A DNA stretch of 64,000 nucleotides from positions 17,357 through 81,356 of the forward strand of contig NZ_BMIF01000017.1 in NCBI RefSeq assembly GCF_014641695.1, read 5' to 3'. This stretch comes from Nitratireductor aestuarii (GTDB taxonomy: Bacteria > Pseudomonadota > Alphaproteobacteria > Rhizobiales > Rhizobiaceae). Numbering within the stretch: position 1 is the stretch's first letter; the number at the start of each line of letters is the position of its first letter. Below, piece after piece: positions 44,655 through 54,610 of the stretch. The notes beneath the pieces are model-generated. The model ran no database searches. It was not told the DNA's origin and saw nothing but the letters and a program-made list of their open reading frames with translations. A program made the translations under genes and the position numbers.

Positions 44655-45740
44655 CTAGCCGTCCTCCTTGAAAAGCAAGAAAGTGATTCCAAAGAAAGTT
44701 GCGATAATAACCGGCGTCCAAGCGGCAACCAGAGGCGGTACTGCACCCGACCCCCCGAAAGCCTTCATCAGAACCGAAACGACATAAAGCAGAAACCCAG
44801 CGAGTATTCCACCCAGAATCATCGTCCCGGACTGACCAAGTCGTGTAAAACGCATCGAAACGGTAGCTGCAATTAACGTCATGGCTATGAGCAAAGCCGG
44901 CAAAGCAACCATTGAGTGAAACTGGGTCGCGAAGTTGCTTGCTCTCAGACCCAGCGAATCCGCCTCGCGAATCTTGAAGGGAAGTTCAAAGATTGAAAGG
45001 GCTTGCGGGTCTAGGAGCTCCTGGCTGACGTATTCCGGCCTGAGGTTTGTGGGCAGTTGCATGCTCGCCATGCGTTCAGAAGGCACTCCGTCGCGGTGAC
45101 GGATTGCGCCGGTAAGCTCCCAGTAACCATCGCGTAAAGTTGCGCTTTGCGCGTCCAGTCGTTCGATGATTCGGCCGTCAGAACCAACCAGTAGGAACAC
45201 GGGTCGGACGAGGGTCGAACCGAAGTTCGTCGTCGCATCGGCGCCGATGAAGGCTTCGCCGTTTTCGGTCCGCTGCTTCAGCCAGCGTGTGGTTTCGGAA
45301 TTGGCGAGCGTGCTTGCGCCGCGCACATCCGCCTGCAAGGCTTCCGACTTGGCGAATCCAGCGGCTGCGATCGGGTTCAGGACCAGGAGCGAGAGAAGGC
45401 CGAAGAGGAAGGCACCGAAAGCGATGGGTGTGAGGAACTGCCAGGCCGAGATCCCGGCCGCGCGTGCAATGACCAGCTCATACTTGCGGTTGAGGCTGAT
45501 CAGCGTTGCCATGGCGGCGATGAGGCCGATGAACGGCACCGCCTGCTGCATCAGGATCGGCAGCTGGAGCAGGGCCACGGCAAGCGCCCAGCCAACCGTG
45601 TAGTTCTCCAGTCCGCCGGCACGTCCCGACACCTCGGTAAAGGTGACGATGAAGACGAGGGCTGCGATGCCGATGAAGTTCCACGCGGCGATCGCACCGT
45701 AGCGGCGCAGGAAATAGAAACCGAGCGTCCGGCCGATCAT
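44655..45740 (-). CDS. lptG: LPS export ABC permease LptG
   Basis: A 361-residue inner-membrane protein with three N-terminal and three C-terminal membrane segments around a periplasmic jellyroll, the YjgP/YjgQ family layout. TLGFYFLRRYGAIAAWNFIG and YELVIARAAGISAWQFLTPI are typical. With LptF and LptB it pulls LPS from the inner membrane towards LptC/A/D. Its start overlaps the lptF stop (ATGA) and its end contains the ribosome site of lptD. Confidence 0.92.
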   Translation of the reverse strand: MIGRTLGFYFLRRYGAIAAWNFIGIAALVFIVTFTEVSGRAGGLENYTVGWALAVALLQLPILMQQAVPFIGLIAAMATLISLNRKYELVIARAAGISAWQFLTPIAFGAFLFGLLSLLVLNPIAAAGFAKSEALQADVRGASTLANSETTRWLKQRTENGEAFIGADATTNFGSTLVRPVFLLVGSDGRIIERLDAQSATLRDGYWELTGAIRHRDGVPSERMASMQLPTNLRPEYVSQELLDPQALSIFELPFKIREADSLGLRASNFATQFHSMVALPALLIAMTLIAATVSMRFTRLGQSGTMILGGILAGFLLYVVSVLMKAFGGSGAVPPLVAAWTPVIIATFFGITFLLFKEDG

Positions 45741-46942
45741 GCCTGCTTCCTTTCAAAACCGAAAAGACGGGCAAGCCAGGTTCCAAAGCGCTCGAGCCGT
45801 TCGCGGTCTCGCTGCACCTTGTTCATCAGCTTTTCGGTCCAGGCGCTTGGCAGTTCCATCGGCCTGCTGGTGGCGATGAACCATATGCAGATCGCGCTCA
45901 TGCCGACGGGGATCGCGTAGAGCATGAAGGAGAAGAAGGGATTCGTCTCGGCTGCTCCGCCCGAATAAAAGCCCGCCCAGCGAACCAGCAGGCCGATGCC
46001 GAGGGCGGTGACCATTGGATGGAGCCGCGCTTCGCGGAACGAGCGAGCGTCACCTGCAACAGCCAGACCGATCAGGGCGAAGACGATCGGATAGAGCCAT
46101 TCGGAGAGGCGCATGTGCAGTTCGGCGCGGAAGAGCTGCGGATTGCTGAGGTTGAACCGGTCGCGCGGGTCGGGGTTCAGGAGATAAGGCAGGTAGTGGT
46201 CCTTGGGGTGCAGCGTGGGCACGTTCGGAATGCCCTGCTGGAACTGCGAGAGATCGAGCGAATAGGAGTCGAACTGGACGGTCGAGACATTGCCGCCCGA
46301 CGTCTGGCGCTGCAGGATGCCGTCCTCCAGGACGAGGATGCTCTGACCTTCGCGGTCGACGGTGGCGCCGCGCTGCGCGTGGTAGATGTACTTCGCTTCC
46401 TTGTCGCGGGTGTCGGCCACGAAAATGCCGGCAAGCTGCCCCTGCGGCAGGCGCTTGGAGATCTGGACGAAGAGATCGTCGGAGATCTTGTAGAACACGC
46501 CTTCCTGGGCCACCGAGGTGATGATGTCGGCGTTGACGTTGGCGAGCGACGAGCGGAGCGCCTGCCGGGCATAGGGTTCCAGCGTGTTGTTGATGGCGAA
46601 GGAGGCGATGCTCGCCATGATCGCCAGCAGAAGCATGGGTCGCACCACGGTGCTGCGCGGGCTTCCGGCGGCGCTGATCACCACCAGCTCGGAATCCTGG
46701 TTCATGGTGGCAAGCGTCTGCGCAACCGCGATGCCGATGGCGAAGGGGATGACGATCGGGATGATGGGCACCAGAAGGAGCGAGGCGATCTGGAAGAAGG
46801 CTGCCGCGGACTGACCGCCTCCGGAGACGAAATCCACGCGGTTCAAAACCTGAGTCGTCCAGGCAATCACCAGCACCCATGCGAGCGCCGCACCGAAGAT
46901 GGTGACTGCGCGCCGCAGAATGTAATATTCGATGACTTTCAT
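45737..46942 (-). CDS. lptF: LPS export ABC permease LptF
   Basis: A 401-residue partner of LptG with the same 3+3 membrane pattern (IEYYILRRAVTIFGAALAWV, LVPIIPIVIPFAIGIAV; late GIGLLVRWAGFYSGG). The periplasmic domain includes QRQTSGGNVSTVQFDSYSLD. It heads the run lptF-lptG-lptD-surA-like-pdxA-rsmA, so LPS transport, porin folding, and the pdxA/rsmA genes are coexpressed. Divergent from pepA; the 291 bp between the two starts show no gene. Confidence 0.92.
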   Translation of the reverse strand: MKVIEYYILRRAVTIFGAALAWVLVIAWTTQVLNRVDFVSGGGQSAAAFFQIASLLLVPIIPIVIPFAIGIAVAQTLATMNQDSELVVISAAGSPRSTVVRPMLLLAIMASIASFAINNTLEPYARQALRSSLANVNADIITSVAQEGVFYKISDDLFVQISKRLPQGQLAGIFVADTRDKEAKYIYHAQRGATVDREGQSILVLEDGILQRQTSGGNVSTVQFDSYSLDLSQFQQGIPNVPTLHPKDHYLPYLLNPDPRDRFNLSNPQLFRAELHMRLSEWLYPIVFALIGLAVAGDARSFREARLHPMVTALGIGLLVRWAGFYSGGAAETNPFFSFMLYAIPVGMSAICIWFIATSRPMELPSAWTEKLMNKVQRDRERLERFGTWLARLFGFERKQA

Positions 46943-47233
46943 GGGCGCCCTTGTTCCCGGTTTTAGTGGCCACTCTTTGACATGCGGCGCTATTCTGCCG
47001 GAGTGGTTACAGCACGTCCTTCCTACTTGAAAGCCAATCGCCTACCTTATCAATTCCATTTTGGGGCTGACAGGAATAATGAAACGGAAAGAAACAGGGT
47101 TAACGGTGCATTTACGTTGTTGCGATTGTGAGCTTACGCCCTGATCGCGCTTGCATTTGCGCGGTACCCCATGTCAATTCGTTTGCAATAATTGAACGAG
47201 CCTGGATCAGTTATTCACCGTATAGGATAATCC

Positions 47234-48730
47234 ATGACTGAAAGACCGACGCTGGCCTTCGCCAAATTTGCAGCCCCCAAGAAGGGGAGTGTCATTGTTC
47301 TGGTACCTGAAGGGGGAGCGCTCTCGGAGGCTGTGCAAGCCTGCGATCCTGCCGGCATCCTGCCCAAGGTTTTTGCTGCTGCGGAGTTCTCGGGCAAGTT
47401 CGCCAGCACGGTCGAGGCACTGGTGCCACAGGGTACTGCATATGATCGCATCACGGTCATCGGCCTCGGCAAGGTAACCGAGCTCGATGAATACGCATGG
47501 GTCAAGATCGGCGGCGTGGTTCAGGCGGCGGTTAAGGGAGCAACTGAGATCACCGTCGTAGCCGATGCCGCGGAAGCGACGGTTGGCGGGCACGAAGCAG
47601 CGTCCATCGGCCTTGGCATGCTGCTGCGCGCGCATAAGTTCGACAAGTATAAGACCAAGAAAGACGAGAACGGCAACGGTAAAGCCGCCAAGAAGCCGGC
47701 AAAGGTTACCATCCAGTGCGCTGATCCCAATGGCGCGAAGAAGGCCTACGCGTCGTTGAGCGCAGTCGGCGAGGGCGTGCTTCTGGCCCGTGATCTCGTC
47801 AACGAACCCGCCAACGTTCTGGGCCCTGTTGAATTTGCCGCTCGGGCCAAGGAGCTCGAGCAGCTCGGCGTCAAGGTCGAGATCCTGACCGAACGCGAGA
47901 TGAAGCGCCTTGGCATGGGTGCGCTGCTCGGCGTTTCCCAAGGTTCGGTGCGTCCGCCGCGTCTCGTCGTCATGCAGTGGCTGAACGGCAAGCCGAAGCA
48001 AAAGCCTGTCGCCTTCGTCGGCAAGGGCGTTGTCTTCGATACGGGCGGCATCTCCATCAAGCCGGCTGGTGGCATGGAAGACATGAAGGGCGACATGGGT
48101 GGCGCAGCCGCCGTGGTTGGCACCATGCATGCTCTCGCCGCCCGCAAGGCGAAGACCAATGCCATCGGCATCATCGGCCTGGTCGAGAACATGCCGGACG
48201 GAAATGCACAGCGTCCGGGTGATATCGTGACCTCCATGTCAGGCCAGACGATCGAAGTCATCAATACGGACGCAGAAGGTCGCCTCGTGCTGGCTGATGC
48301 GCTCTGGTACTGCAAGGAGCAGTTCAACCCGCAGTTCATGATCAATCTGGCTACGCTTACCGGCGCGATCATGGTTGCGCTTGGTAGCCAGTATGCCGGT
48401 CTCTTCTCCAACGACGACCAGCTTTCCGAGCAGCTTTCCGCTGCAGGCAATGTTACGGGCGAGCGGGTCTGGCGCATGCCGATGGGCTCCGAATACGACA
48501 AGATGATCGACACCAAGAACGCCGACATGAAGAACTCTGCAGGCCGTTACGCTGGTTCGATCACCGCGGCGCAGTTCCTGAAGCGCTTCGTCGGCGATAC
48601 GCCGTGGGTGCATCTCGACATTGCCGGCACCGCCATGGGTTCGCCTACCAACGAGATCAGCCAGGGTTGGGCTTCCGGCTACGGCGTTCGTCTGCTCGAT
48701 CGCCTCGTGGCCGACAATTACGAGGGATAG
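47234..48730 (+). CDS. pepA: Leucyl aminopeptidase
   Basis: A 498-residue M17 peptidase. Metal and catalytic residues lie in [20 protein letters not shown] and the signature [14 protein letters not shown]. It removes N-terminal residues from peptides in the cytosol and, in E. coli, also binds DNA. An extra lysine-rich loop ([17 protein letters not shown]) interrupts the N-terminal domain. AGGAT lies six bases before ATG 47234. holC follows without a gap, as in many proteobacteria. Confidence 0.95.
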   Translation: MTERPTLAFAKFAAPKKGSVIVLVPEGGALSEAVQACDPAGILPKVFAAAEFSGKFASTVEALVPQGTAYDRITVIGLGKVTELDEYAWVKIGGVVQAAVKGATEITVVADAAEATVGGHEAASIGLGMLLRAHKFDKYKTKKDENGNGKAAKKPAKVTIQCADPNGAKKAYASLSAVGEGVLLARDLVNEPANVLGPVEFAARAKELEQLGVKVEILTEREMKRLGMGALLGVSQGSVRPPRLVVMQWLNGKPKQKPVAFVGKGVVFDTGGISIKPAGGMEDMKGDMGGAAAVVGTMHALAARKAKTNAIGIIGLVENMPDGNAQRPGDIVTSMSGQTIEVINTDAEGRLVLADALWYCKEQFNPQFMINLATLTGAIMVALGSQYAGLFSNDDQLSEQLSAAGNVTGERVWRMPMGSEYDKMIDTKNADMKNSAGRYAGSITAAQFLKRFVGDTPWVHLDIAGTAMGSPTNEISQGWASGYGVRLLDRLVADNYEG

Positions 48731-49177
48731 GTGGACGTCTTATTCTACCATCTGACGGAAACCACGCTTGAAGAAGCGCTGCCCCCGCTCGTGGAAAAAA
48801 GCCTCGAGCGCGGGTGGCGCGTCGCCATCCAGACCGGCTCCGAGGAGCGGTTGGATGCGCTTGATGCGCGGCTCTGGACCTATGCGGATGACAGTTTCAT
48901 TCCGCATGGGACCGACCGCGAACCGCACGCGCCTGAGCAACCGGTTTTGATCACCACCAGTTCGGAAAACATCAACGGGGCGGTCATCCGCTTCCTGGTG
49001 GATGGTGCGGAACCTGGACCGCTCGACGGCTACCAGCGAGCGGCACTTCTCTTCGATGGTCACGACATGATGCAGCTTGAAGCTGCCCGGTCGCACTGGA
49101 AGGTGCTGAAGGCTGCCGGTCACGCGGTGACCTACTGGCAGCAGGGCCCTGATCGCCGCTGGATGAAGAAGAACTAG
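48731..49177 (+). CDS. holC: DNA polymerase III chi subunit
   Basis: A 148-residue HolC protein. It opens VDVLFYHLTETTLEEALPPL and contains LWTYADDSFIPHG and the QPVLITTSSENINGA block; the SSB-contact residues are in the N-terminal half. Chi links the clamp loader to SSB. The GTG at 48731 is the start and directly follows the pepA stop. It ends on a CTAG that also provides the stop of the convergent monooxygenase gene. Confidence 0.9.
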   Translation: MDVLFYHLTETTLEEALPPLVEKSLERGWRVAIQTGSEERLDALDARLWTYADDSFIPHGTDREPHAPEQPVLITTSSENINGAVIRFLVDGAEPGPLDGYQRAALLFDGHDMMQLEAARSHWKVLKAAGHAVTYWQQGPDRRWMKKN

Positions 49178-50379
49178 TTTAAAGCGATCTTCCCTATATC
49201 GTAGCCGTAGAGCCAGTCGAAATCGGCAGCGAGGCTCTCGCCAGATCTTGTGCGCAGGATGAGGTTGCGGACCAGGGCAGCCGGCCCACCGACCTGCCAG
49301 GCGAAATGATTGAACTGACCGCGCATCGCAACTCGGATCAGGCGAGGGCGGCGCAGTTTTTCGAACTGGGCGAGCGCATTTCCCGCATCTCGCGAACCGC
49401 CCAGCAATCTGGCTAGCAACATCGCATCTTCGATGGCCATGGCCGCCCCTTGAGCGGCGTGCGGGGCCAACGCGTGTGCCGCATCGCCAATCAGGACAAT
49501 TCGGTCTCCGGTGCTCCAGGGCGAGGTCGAGCGTACCTCATGGATGGGCCAGGCATGCCACGGTCCGGCCTGGACAATCAGGGAGGAGAGGCGTGGAGAG
49601 ACGTTGCGCGCCGCCGTCGAGAGTTCGGCGATGTCGGCGACATTTTCCCAGCGCCGGGCAAGGTCCTTCCCGCGCAGGATGGTGACCAGGTTGAACGCGC
49701 CGTCCTGCAGTGGATAGCTTACAAGGTGAAATCCGGGCGAGGCGAAGGTGGAAACCTGATCCGAGGGCAGGAGCGAGCCGCGAAATGGTTCAGCATTCTG
49801 CGGGTCCAGCACCGCGCGGTAGGCCACGTGGCCGGTGAATTTGCTCGCTGGGCCACCCAGGCTCTTGCGTATGCCGGACCACACCCCGTCCGCCGCAATG
49901 ACCAGGGAGAAGGTGTGCCGCTCCGGAATTGACCCGCGAACATCGACGTGAACGCAACGACTGTCGTTGGCGAGCGACAGGTTCTGCACGTTCGCGCCGG
50001 TCACGATGGTGATGAGGTCTTTCTGCTCGGCGGCCTTGAGCAGAACGCCCTGAAGGTCGGATCTGCGCAGCACCAGGTAAGGCGCGCCCCAGCGCTGGCG
50101 CGCCATGGTAAGGGGCACTTCGGCCAAGGAACCAAGGTCGCGAGCGCTGCGGATGACCACGCTGCGGGGTTCGACAGCCTTCGCAAGGACGTCGTCGAGG
50201 ACGTTTAGGCGCGCGAGCAGCCGCGTCGCGTTGGGCGACAGCTGGATGCCGGCGCCAAGCTCTTCGATGCGCTCGGCGCGCTCGAACAGGGTGACGGAAA
50301 TGCCTTCAGCCGCCAACGCCAGGGCTGCTGTCAGCCCCGCGATGCCGGCACCGATGATTGCGATGGATAGTCCGGCCAT
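49174..50379 (-). CDS. FAD-dependent monooxygenase (salicylate-hydroxylase-like)
   Basis: A 401-residue class A flavoprotein. The Rossmann motif IAIIGAGIAGLTAALALAAE is followed by ERAERIEELGAGIQLSPNA; the second FAD/NAD motif is IAADGVWSGIR, and the third GDAAHALAPHAAQGAAMAIE. It hydroxylates an aromatic or similar compound with NAD(P)H and O2; the substrate is not clear and no catabolic genes lie nearby. It is followed upstream on the same strand by the zf-CHCC gene 12 bp away. Confidence 0.88.
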   Translation of the reverse strand: MAGLSIAIIGAGIAGLTAALALAAEGISVTLFERAERIEELGAGIQLSPNATRLLARLNVLDDVLAKAVEPRSVVIRSARDLGSLAEVPLTMARQRWGAPYLVLRRSDLQGVLLKAAEQKDLITIVTGANVQNLSLANDSRCVHVDVRGSIPERHTFSLVIAADGVWSGIRKSLGGPASKFTGHVAYRAVLDPQNAEPFRGSLLPSDQVSTFASPGFHLVSYPLQDGAFNLVTILRGKDLARRWENVADIAELSTAARNVSPRLSSLIVQAGPWHAWPIHEVRSTSPWSTGDRIVLIGDAAHALAPHAAQGAAMAIEDAMLLARLLGGSRDAGNALAQFEKLRRPRLIRVAMRGQFNHFAWQVGGPAALVRNLILRTRSGESLAADFDWLYGYDIGKIALN

Positions 50380-50391
50380 GGCCGGATCCGC

Positions 50392-50637
50392 TTACGCTGT
50401 CTCGTCGTGGTAGAGAGCGCCCGGAGGCACGGTCTCGTCGGCCTTCAGGTTCGGATTGAACTTGTAGAGCGTTGAGCAGTAGGGGCACACCCGCTCCACA
50501 TCGTCACCCAGGTCCAGGAACACATGCGGATGATCGAACGGGGGCTTGGCACCCATGCACATGAATTCCTTCACGCCGATCTCGATGGATGAATGTCCGT
50601 CGGTGTTTTGGAAATGGGGTGTCTGATGTCCCGCCAT
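50392..50637 (-). CDS. CHCC zinc-finger domain protein
   Basis: An 81-residue protein with a zf-CHCC (NDUFS6-like) pattern: FMCMGAKPPFDHPHVFLDLG followed by VCPYCSTLYK gives C-x(8)-H region plus CxxC ligands. In mitochondria such a domain is in complex I subunit NDUFS6; bacterial stand-alone forms are common in alphaproteobacteria and their role is uncertain. ATG 50637 (MAGHQTPHF) is chosen over an upstream ATG at 50679. It is divergent from ppk and upstream of the monooxygenase. Confidence 0.85.
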   Translation of the reverse strand: MAGHQTPHFQNTDGHSSIEIGVKEFMCMGAKPPFDHPHVFLDLGDDVERVCPYCSTLYKFNPNLKADETVPPGALYHDETA

Positions 50638-50804
50638 CTCAATTCTCCACGCTCTGATGTCAGGCGGGGTTTGATACATAAACGCCCACTTTGCAAGCCC
50701 TCATGAAACTGTCGCAAAGCTCTGTCACAACTCAGAATTATGTATCATATTCGATTTCAGGGATGTCGCGCTTCGGCGACTTCCGTTGGATTAATGAGTT
50801 GGCC

Positions 50805-53009
50805 ATGAACGAATTGAAGCCGCTGAGACCCGACCTGCCAGATCCGCATGGGCCTGATGCCGTCGTCCTCGGCTATGGGGTCAACCGTTTCATTAATAGG
50901 GAATTTTCCTGGCTGCAGTTTAACCGGCGGGTGCTGGAGGAGTCCCAGAACTCCAATCATCCGCTGCTGGAGCGGCTGCGTTTCCTGTCGATCTCGGCCG
51001 ATAACCTCGACGAGTTCTTCATGGTGCGCGTTGCCGGTCTTGCCGGCCAGATCCGCGAAGGCATTAGCGCGCGCAGTGTTGACGGCCTTCTTCCGGAAGA
51101 GCAGCTCGAGCAGGTGCTGCGTGAAGCGAACCAGCTGCAGAATGACCAGCACGAGAGCCTGATGCAGCTCCACGACCTGTTGAAGGCAAACAGGATCGAA
51201 GTCCTGCGTCCGGATGCCTTGAGCAGGGTGGACAAGCGCTGGATCGACCAGCAGTTCCACGAGACCATCTATCCCGTGCTGACGCCGCTTTCGATCGATC
51301 CGGCGCATCCATTCCCGTTCATCCCGAACCTCGGTTTTTCGATCGCGCTCTCTTTGCGGCATGCAGCCACGCGCGAGCGGATGAGCGCACTTCTGCGCCT
51401 GCCCAGTGCGCTGCCGCGCTTCGTCCCTCTGCCTAACCGGGGCAAGGTGGCGCGCTTCGTCATGCTGGAAGACGTGGTCGAGATGTTCATCCCGAAGCTC
51501 TTCCCGGGCTACAGCGTCATCGGCTCGGGCACATTCCGCATCATCCGCGACAGCGATATTGAAGTAGAAGAAGAGGCGGAAGATCTCGTCCGCCTGTTTG
51601 AGACGGCTCTGAAACGCCGCCGGCGCGGTTCGGTGATCCGGATCGAGTTCGAGAGCTCGATGCCCGAGGATCTGCGCGAGTTCGTCGCGAGCGAACTGGG
51701 AGTGCCGCCGTCGCGCGTCAGCGTGCTTGAAGGGCCGCTTGCGATCAACCAGATCTCCGAGATCGTCAAGCTGCCGCGCGAGGATCTGAAGTTCAAGACC
51801 TACAATCCACGCTTCCCGGAACGCATTCGCGACCATGGCGGTGACTGCTTCGCGGCCATCCGGGAGAAGGATTTCATCGTCCACCACCCTTACGAGAGCT
51901 TCGACGTCGTCGTCCAGTTCCTGCGGCAGGCGGCCGCTGATCCGGACGTTGTCGCCATCAAGCAGACGCTCTACCGCACTTCCAATGACAGCCCGATCGT
52001 GCGGGCGCTGATCGATGCGGCGGAGGAGGGCAAGTCCGTCACCGCGCTGGTGGAGCTCAAGGCGCGGTTCGACGAAGAGGCAAATATTCGCTGGGCACGC
52101 GACCTGGAGCGCGCCGGCGTGCAGGTGGTGTTCGGCTTCATCGAGCTCAAGACGCACGCAAAGATGTCGCTTGTCGTGCGGCGCGAGGAAGGCAAGCTGC
52201 GCAGCTATGTGCATCTGGGCACCGGGAACTATCATCCGGTCACGGCCCGCAGCTACACGGACCTTTCCTACTTCACTGTCGACCCGGTCATTGGACGTGA
52301 CGTCACGAAGGTCTTCAACTTCATCACCGGCTATGCCGAGCCGGACGTGGATATGAAACTCGCCGTCTCTCCGTTCACGCTGCGCCAGCGTATCCTCGGG
52401 CATATCCGCGATGAGATAAGACACGCGAAGGAAGGGCGTCCCGCGCAGATCTGGATGAAGATGAATGCGCTGGTCGATCCGGAAGTCATCGATACGCTCT
52501 ACATGGCGAGCCGCGCCGGCGTGGAGATCGACCTTGTGGTGCGCGGCATCTGCTGCCTGCGTCCGCAGGTGCCAAAGCTTTCCGAGAATATCCGGGTGAA
52601 GTCCATCGTCGGACGCTTCCTCGAGCATGGCCGCATCTACTGTTTCGGTAACGGTCACGGCCTGCCATCGGATCAGGCGATCGTCTATATCGGATCGGCA
52701 GACCTGATGCCACGTAACCTCGACCGCCGCGTGGAGTGCCTCGTACCCATCACGAACCCCACTGTGCATGAGCAGGTTCTTGATCAGATAATGCTCGGGA
52801 ATCTGATGGACAACCAGCAAAGTTTCGAAGTATTGGCCGACGGAACGTCCAGGCGCATCGTGCCCGAGGATGGAGAGAAACCCTTCAACGCCCAGGAATA
52901 CTTCATGAAGAACCCCAGCCTTTCAGGCCGCGGCATGGCGCTGAAGTCCAATGCCCCGGAGCGCATCGTCGCCTATAAGCGTCGCAAGAAAGACGCTGTC
53001 GAGGGCTGA
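50805..53009 (+). CDS. ppk: Polyphosphate kinase 1
   Basis: A 734-residue PPK1 that makes polyphosphate from ATP. The N-terminal domain has [16 protein letters not shown] and [16 protein letters not shown]; the catalytic PLD-like repeats include the autophosphorylated histidine in [17 protein letters not shown] and the later [15 protein letters not shown] 50805 is used since it begins just before the conserved N-terminal part; the frame extends further upstream to 50691. ppx follows six bases later, so synthesis and breakdown are co-controlled. Confidence 0.95.
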   Translation: MNELKPLRPDLPDPHGPDAVVLGYGVNRFINREFSWLQFNRRVLEESQNSNHPLLERLRFLSISADNLDEFFMVRVAGLAGQIREGISARSVDGLLPEEQLEQVLREANQLQNDQHESLMQLHDLLKANRIEVLRPDALSRVDKRWIDQQFHETIYPVLTPLSIDPAHPFPFIPNLGFSIALSLRHAATRERMSALLRLPSALPRFVPLPNRGKVARFVMLEDVVEMFIPKLFPGYSVIGSGTFRIIRDSDIEVEEEAEDLVRLFETALKRRRRGSVIRIEFESSMPEDLREFVASELGVPPSRVSVLEGPLAINQISEIVKLPREDLKFKTYNPRFPERIRDHGGDCFAAIREKDFIVHHPYESFDVVVQFLRQAAADPDVVAIKQTLYRTSNDSPIVRALIDAAEEGKSVTALVELKARFDEEANIRWARDLERAGVQVVFGFIELKTHAKMSLVVRREEGKLRSYVHLGTGNYHPVTARSYTDLSYFTVDPVIGRDVTKVFNFITGYAEPDVDMKLAVSPFTLRQRILGHIRDEIRHAKEGRPAQIWMKMNALVDPEVIDTLYMASRAGVEIDLVVRGICCLRPQVPKLSENIRVKSIVGRFLEHGRIYCFGNGHGLPSDQAIVYIGSADLMPRNLDRRVECLVPITNPTVHEQVLDQIMLGNLMDNQQSFEVLADGTSRRIVPEDGEKPFNAQEYFMKNPSLSGRGMALKSNAPERIVAYKRRKKDAVEG

Positions 53010-53015
53010 ACGCAC

Positions 53016-54539
53016 GTGGCGATCGAGGCATCTCAAGGCAGGTTGCAGGACCGCCGCCCGGTATCCGTCATCGATATTGGTTCGAACTCCATCCGTCTGG
53101 TGGTTTATGAGGGCATTGCCCGCTCTCCATCTGTCTTGTTCAATGAGAAGATGCTCGCCGGTCTCGGCAAGGGCATCGTTACCACCGGCGAGCTCGATCC
53201 CGCAGGCGTGAAGCGCTCGATTGAAGAGTTCCGCCGCTTTCGCGCGCTGTCGGAGCAGGCAGGCGCGGAATCGCTCCATGTGATCGCAACGGCTGCCGCG
53301 CGCGAGGCGCGTAACGGGCCCGAGTTCATCGCTCAGGTTGAGAAGATCCTCGGCACCGAGATCCAGGTCTTGTCGGGACGGCAAGAGGCCCATCTCGCAG
53401 CGCTCGGCGTGACGTCGTCCTTCTACAAGCCCGACGGTATAGTGGGCGATCTTGGCGGTGGCAGCCTGGAGCTGGTAGACGTAAGCGGCGAAGAGATCGG
53501 CGATGGCTTCACCCTGCCGCTCGGCGGATTGCGGCTGCAGGAGATGTCGGACGGGTCGCTTGAGGATGCTGCGAAGATCGTCCGCAAGGAAATGGACCGC
53601 GCGGACTGGCTGCTATCCGAATGCCAGGGCAGGGCTTTCTATTGCGTAGGCGGCACATGGCGCAACCTTGCCAAGCTTCACATGCTGTCAGTGGAATACC
53701 CGCTGCAGGTGATGCACAATTACAAGCTCGACCCGGAAAAGCATCTCAAGTTCCTCGAGAAGGTGGCGAGGGGCGACGTCAAGGAAATCAAGGGTTCAGG
53801 CCGGATTTCCAAGAGCCGGCGCAACCTTCTGCCCTATGGGGCTATCGTGCTGCTGGAGGTGATCCGCAGGCTCAAGCCGTCTGAGATCGTCATTTCTGCC
53901 AATGGTGTGCGCGAAGGATACCTCCAGTCGCTTCTCCAGGAACCGGAACGCAGTGCCGATCCGCTGCTTTCGGCGGCGGAAGAGCTGGCGATCCTGCGCT
54001 CCCGCTCAGTCGCCCATGCGCGCGAGCTTGCCGAATGGTCCGGCCATTCGTTTGATGCTCTCGGCATAAGCGAGACGGAAGAGGAAGCACGCTATCGCCG
54101 GGCTGCCTGCCTGCTCGCGGATATCGGCTGGCGGGCGCATCCGGACTATCGCGGCCTGCAGTCGCTGAACCTGATCTCGCACGGTGCCTTCGTCGGCATT
54201 GACCATCCGGCACGCGCCTATATCGCGCTGGCAAACCTGTTCCGCCACGAGGGGCTCTACGAAGACATCCTGTCCGACGAGATGCGTGAGCTGGCTACGC
54301 CGCGTTACGTGCAGCTTGCCCAGGTTCTTGGCGGGTTGCTGCGCGTCGTCTACCTGCTCACGGCCTCGATGCCTGGGATCATCCCGCGGCTCAGATGGGA
54401 GCGGAGGGGCGAAGGTGCGCTTGTGCTGGTTGTGCCGCGTGAGTTTGAAGCGCTGATCGGTGAACGGCCGCAGGGCCGCATGGAACAACTCGCCAAGGTG
54501 ACAGGCCTGAACCTGGCCTTCGAACTCACCGGTGAATAA
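53016..54539 (+). CDS. ppx: Exopolyphosphatase
   Basis: A 507-residue Ppx/GppA phosphatase: VIDIGSNSIRLVVYEG is the phosphate-1 loop, TAAAREARNG and GDLGGGSLELVDV the second, and a C-terminal HD-like helical domain extends from about residue 320. It releases phosphate from polyphosphate or pppGpp. GTG 53016 is the start. It is partnered with ppk by a 6-bp gap. Confidence 0.93.
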   Translation: MAIEASQGRLQDRRPVSVIDIGSNSIRLVVYEGIARSPSVLFNEKMLAGLGKGIVTTGELDPAGVKRSIEEFRRFRALSEQAGAESLHVIATAAAREARNGPEFIAQVEKILGTEIQVLSGRQEAHLAALGVTSSFYKPDGIVGDLGGGSLELVDVSGEEIGDGFTLPLGGLRLQEMSDGSLEDAAKIVRKEMDRADWLLSECQGRAFYCVGGTWRNLAKLHMLSVEYPLQVMHNYKLDPEKHLKFLEKVARGDVKEIKGSGRISKSRRNLLPYGAIVLLEVIRRLKPSEIVISANGVREGYLQSLLQEPERSADPLLSAAEELAILRSRSVAHARELAEWSGHSFDALGISETEEEARYRRAACLLADIGWRAHPDYRGLQSLNLISHGAFVGIDHPARAYIALANLFRHEGLYEDILSDEMRELATPRYVQLAQVLGGLLRVVYLLTASMPGIIPRLRWERRGEGALVLVVPREFEALIGERPQGRMEQLAKVTGLNLAFELTGE

Positions 54540-54610
54540 AGGGCCGGACTTCAGGCGCAGGCTATAGGCTGTGCCCGAAGTTGCCATTTTCCAGTCCCAT
54601 CATAATCCGC

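Noticed and set aside
49174..49177. Shared CTAG stop of holC and the convergent monooxygenase gene (also at 55693-55696)
   Set aside because: Tail-to-tail overlap at CTAG is common compaction, since the tetramer gives TAG on both strands; not a functional signal.
50709..50728. Pho-box-like CTGTC repeats upstream of ppk
   Set aside because: The two CTGTC cores are 13 bp apart, not the 11 bp of PhoB sites, and the following bases do not match; phosphate control of ppk is plausible but not shown here.
50757..52820. 687-codon open frame antisense to ppk
   Set aside because: It mirrors the third-codon GC bias of ppk; the protein is a low-complexity Arg/Asp/His-rich string without any motif.
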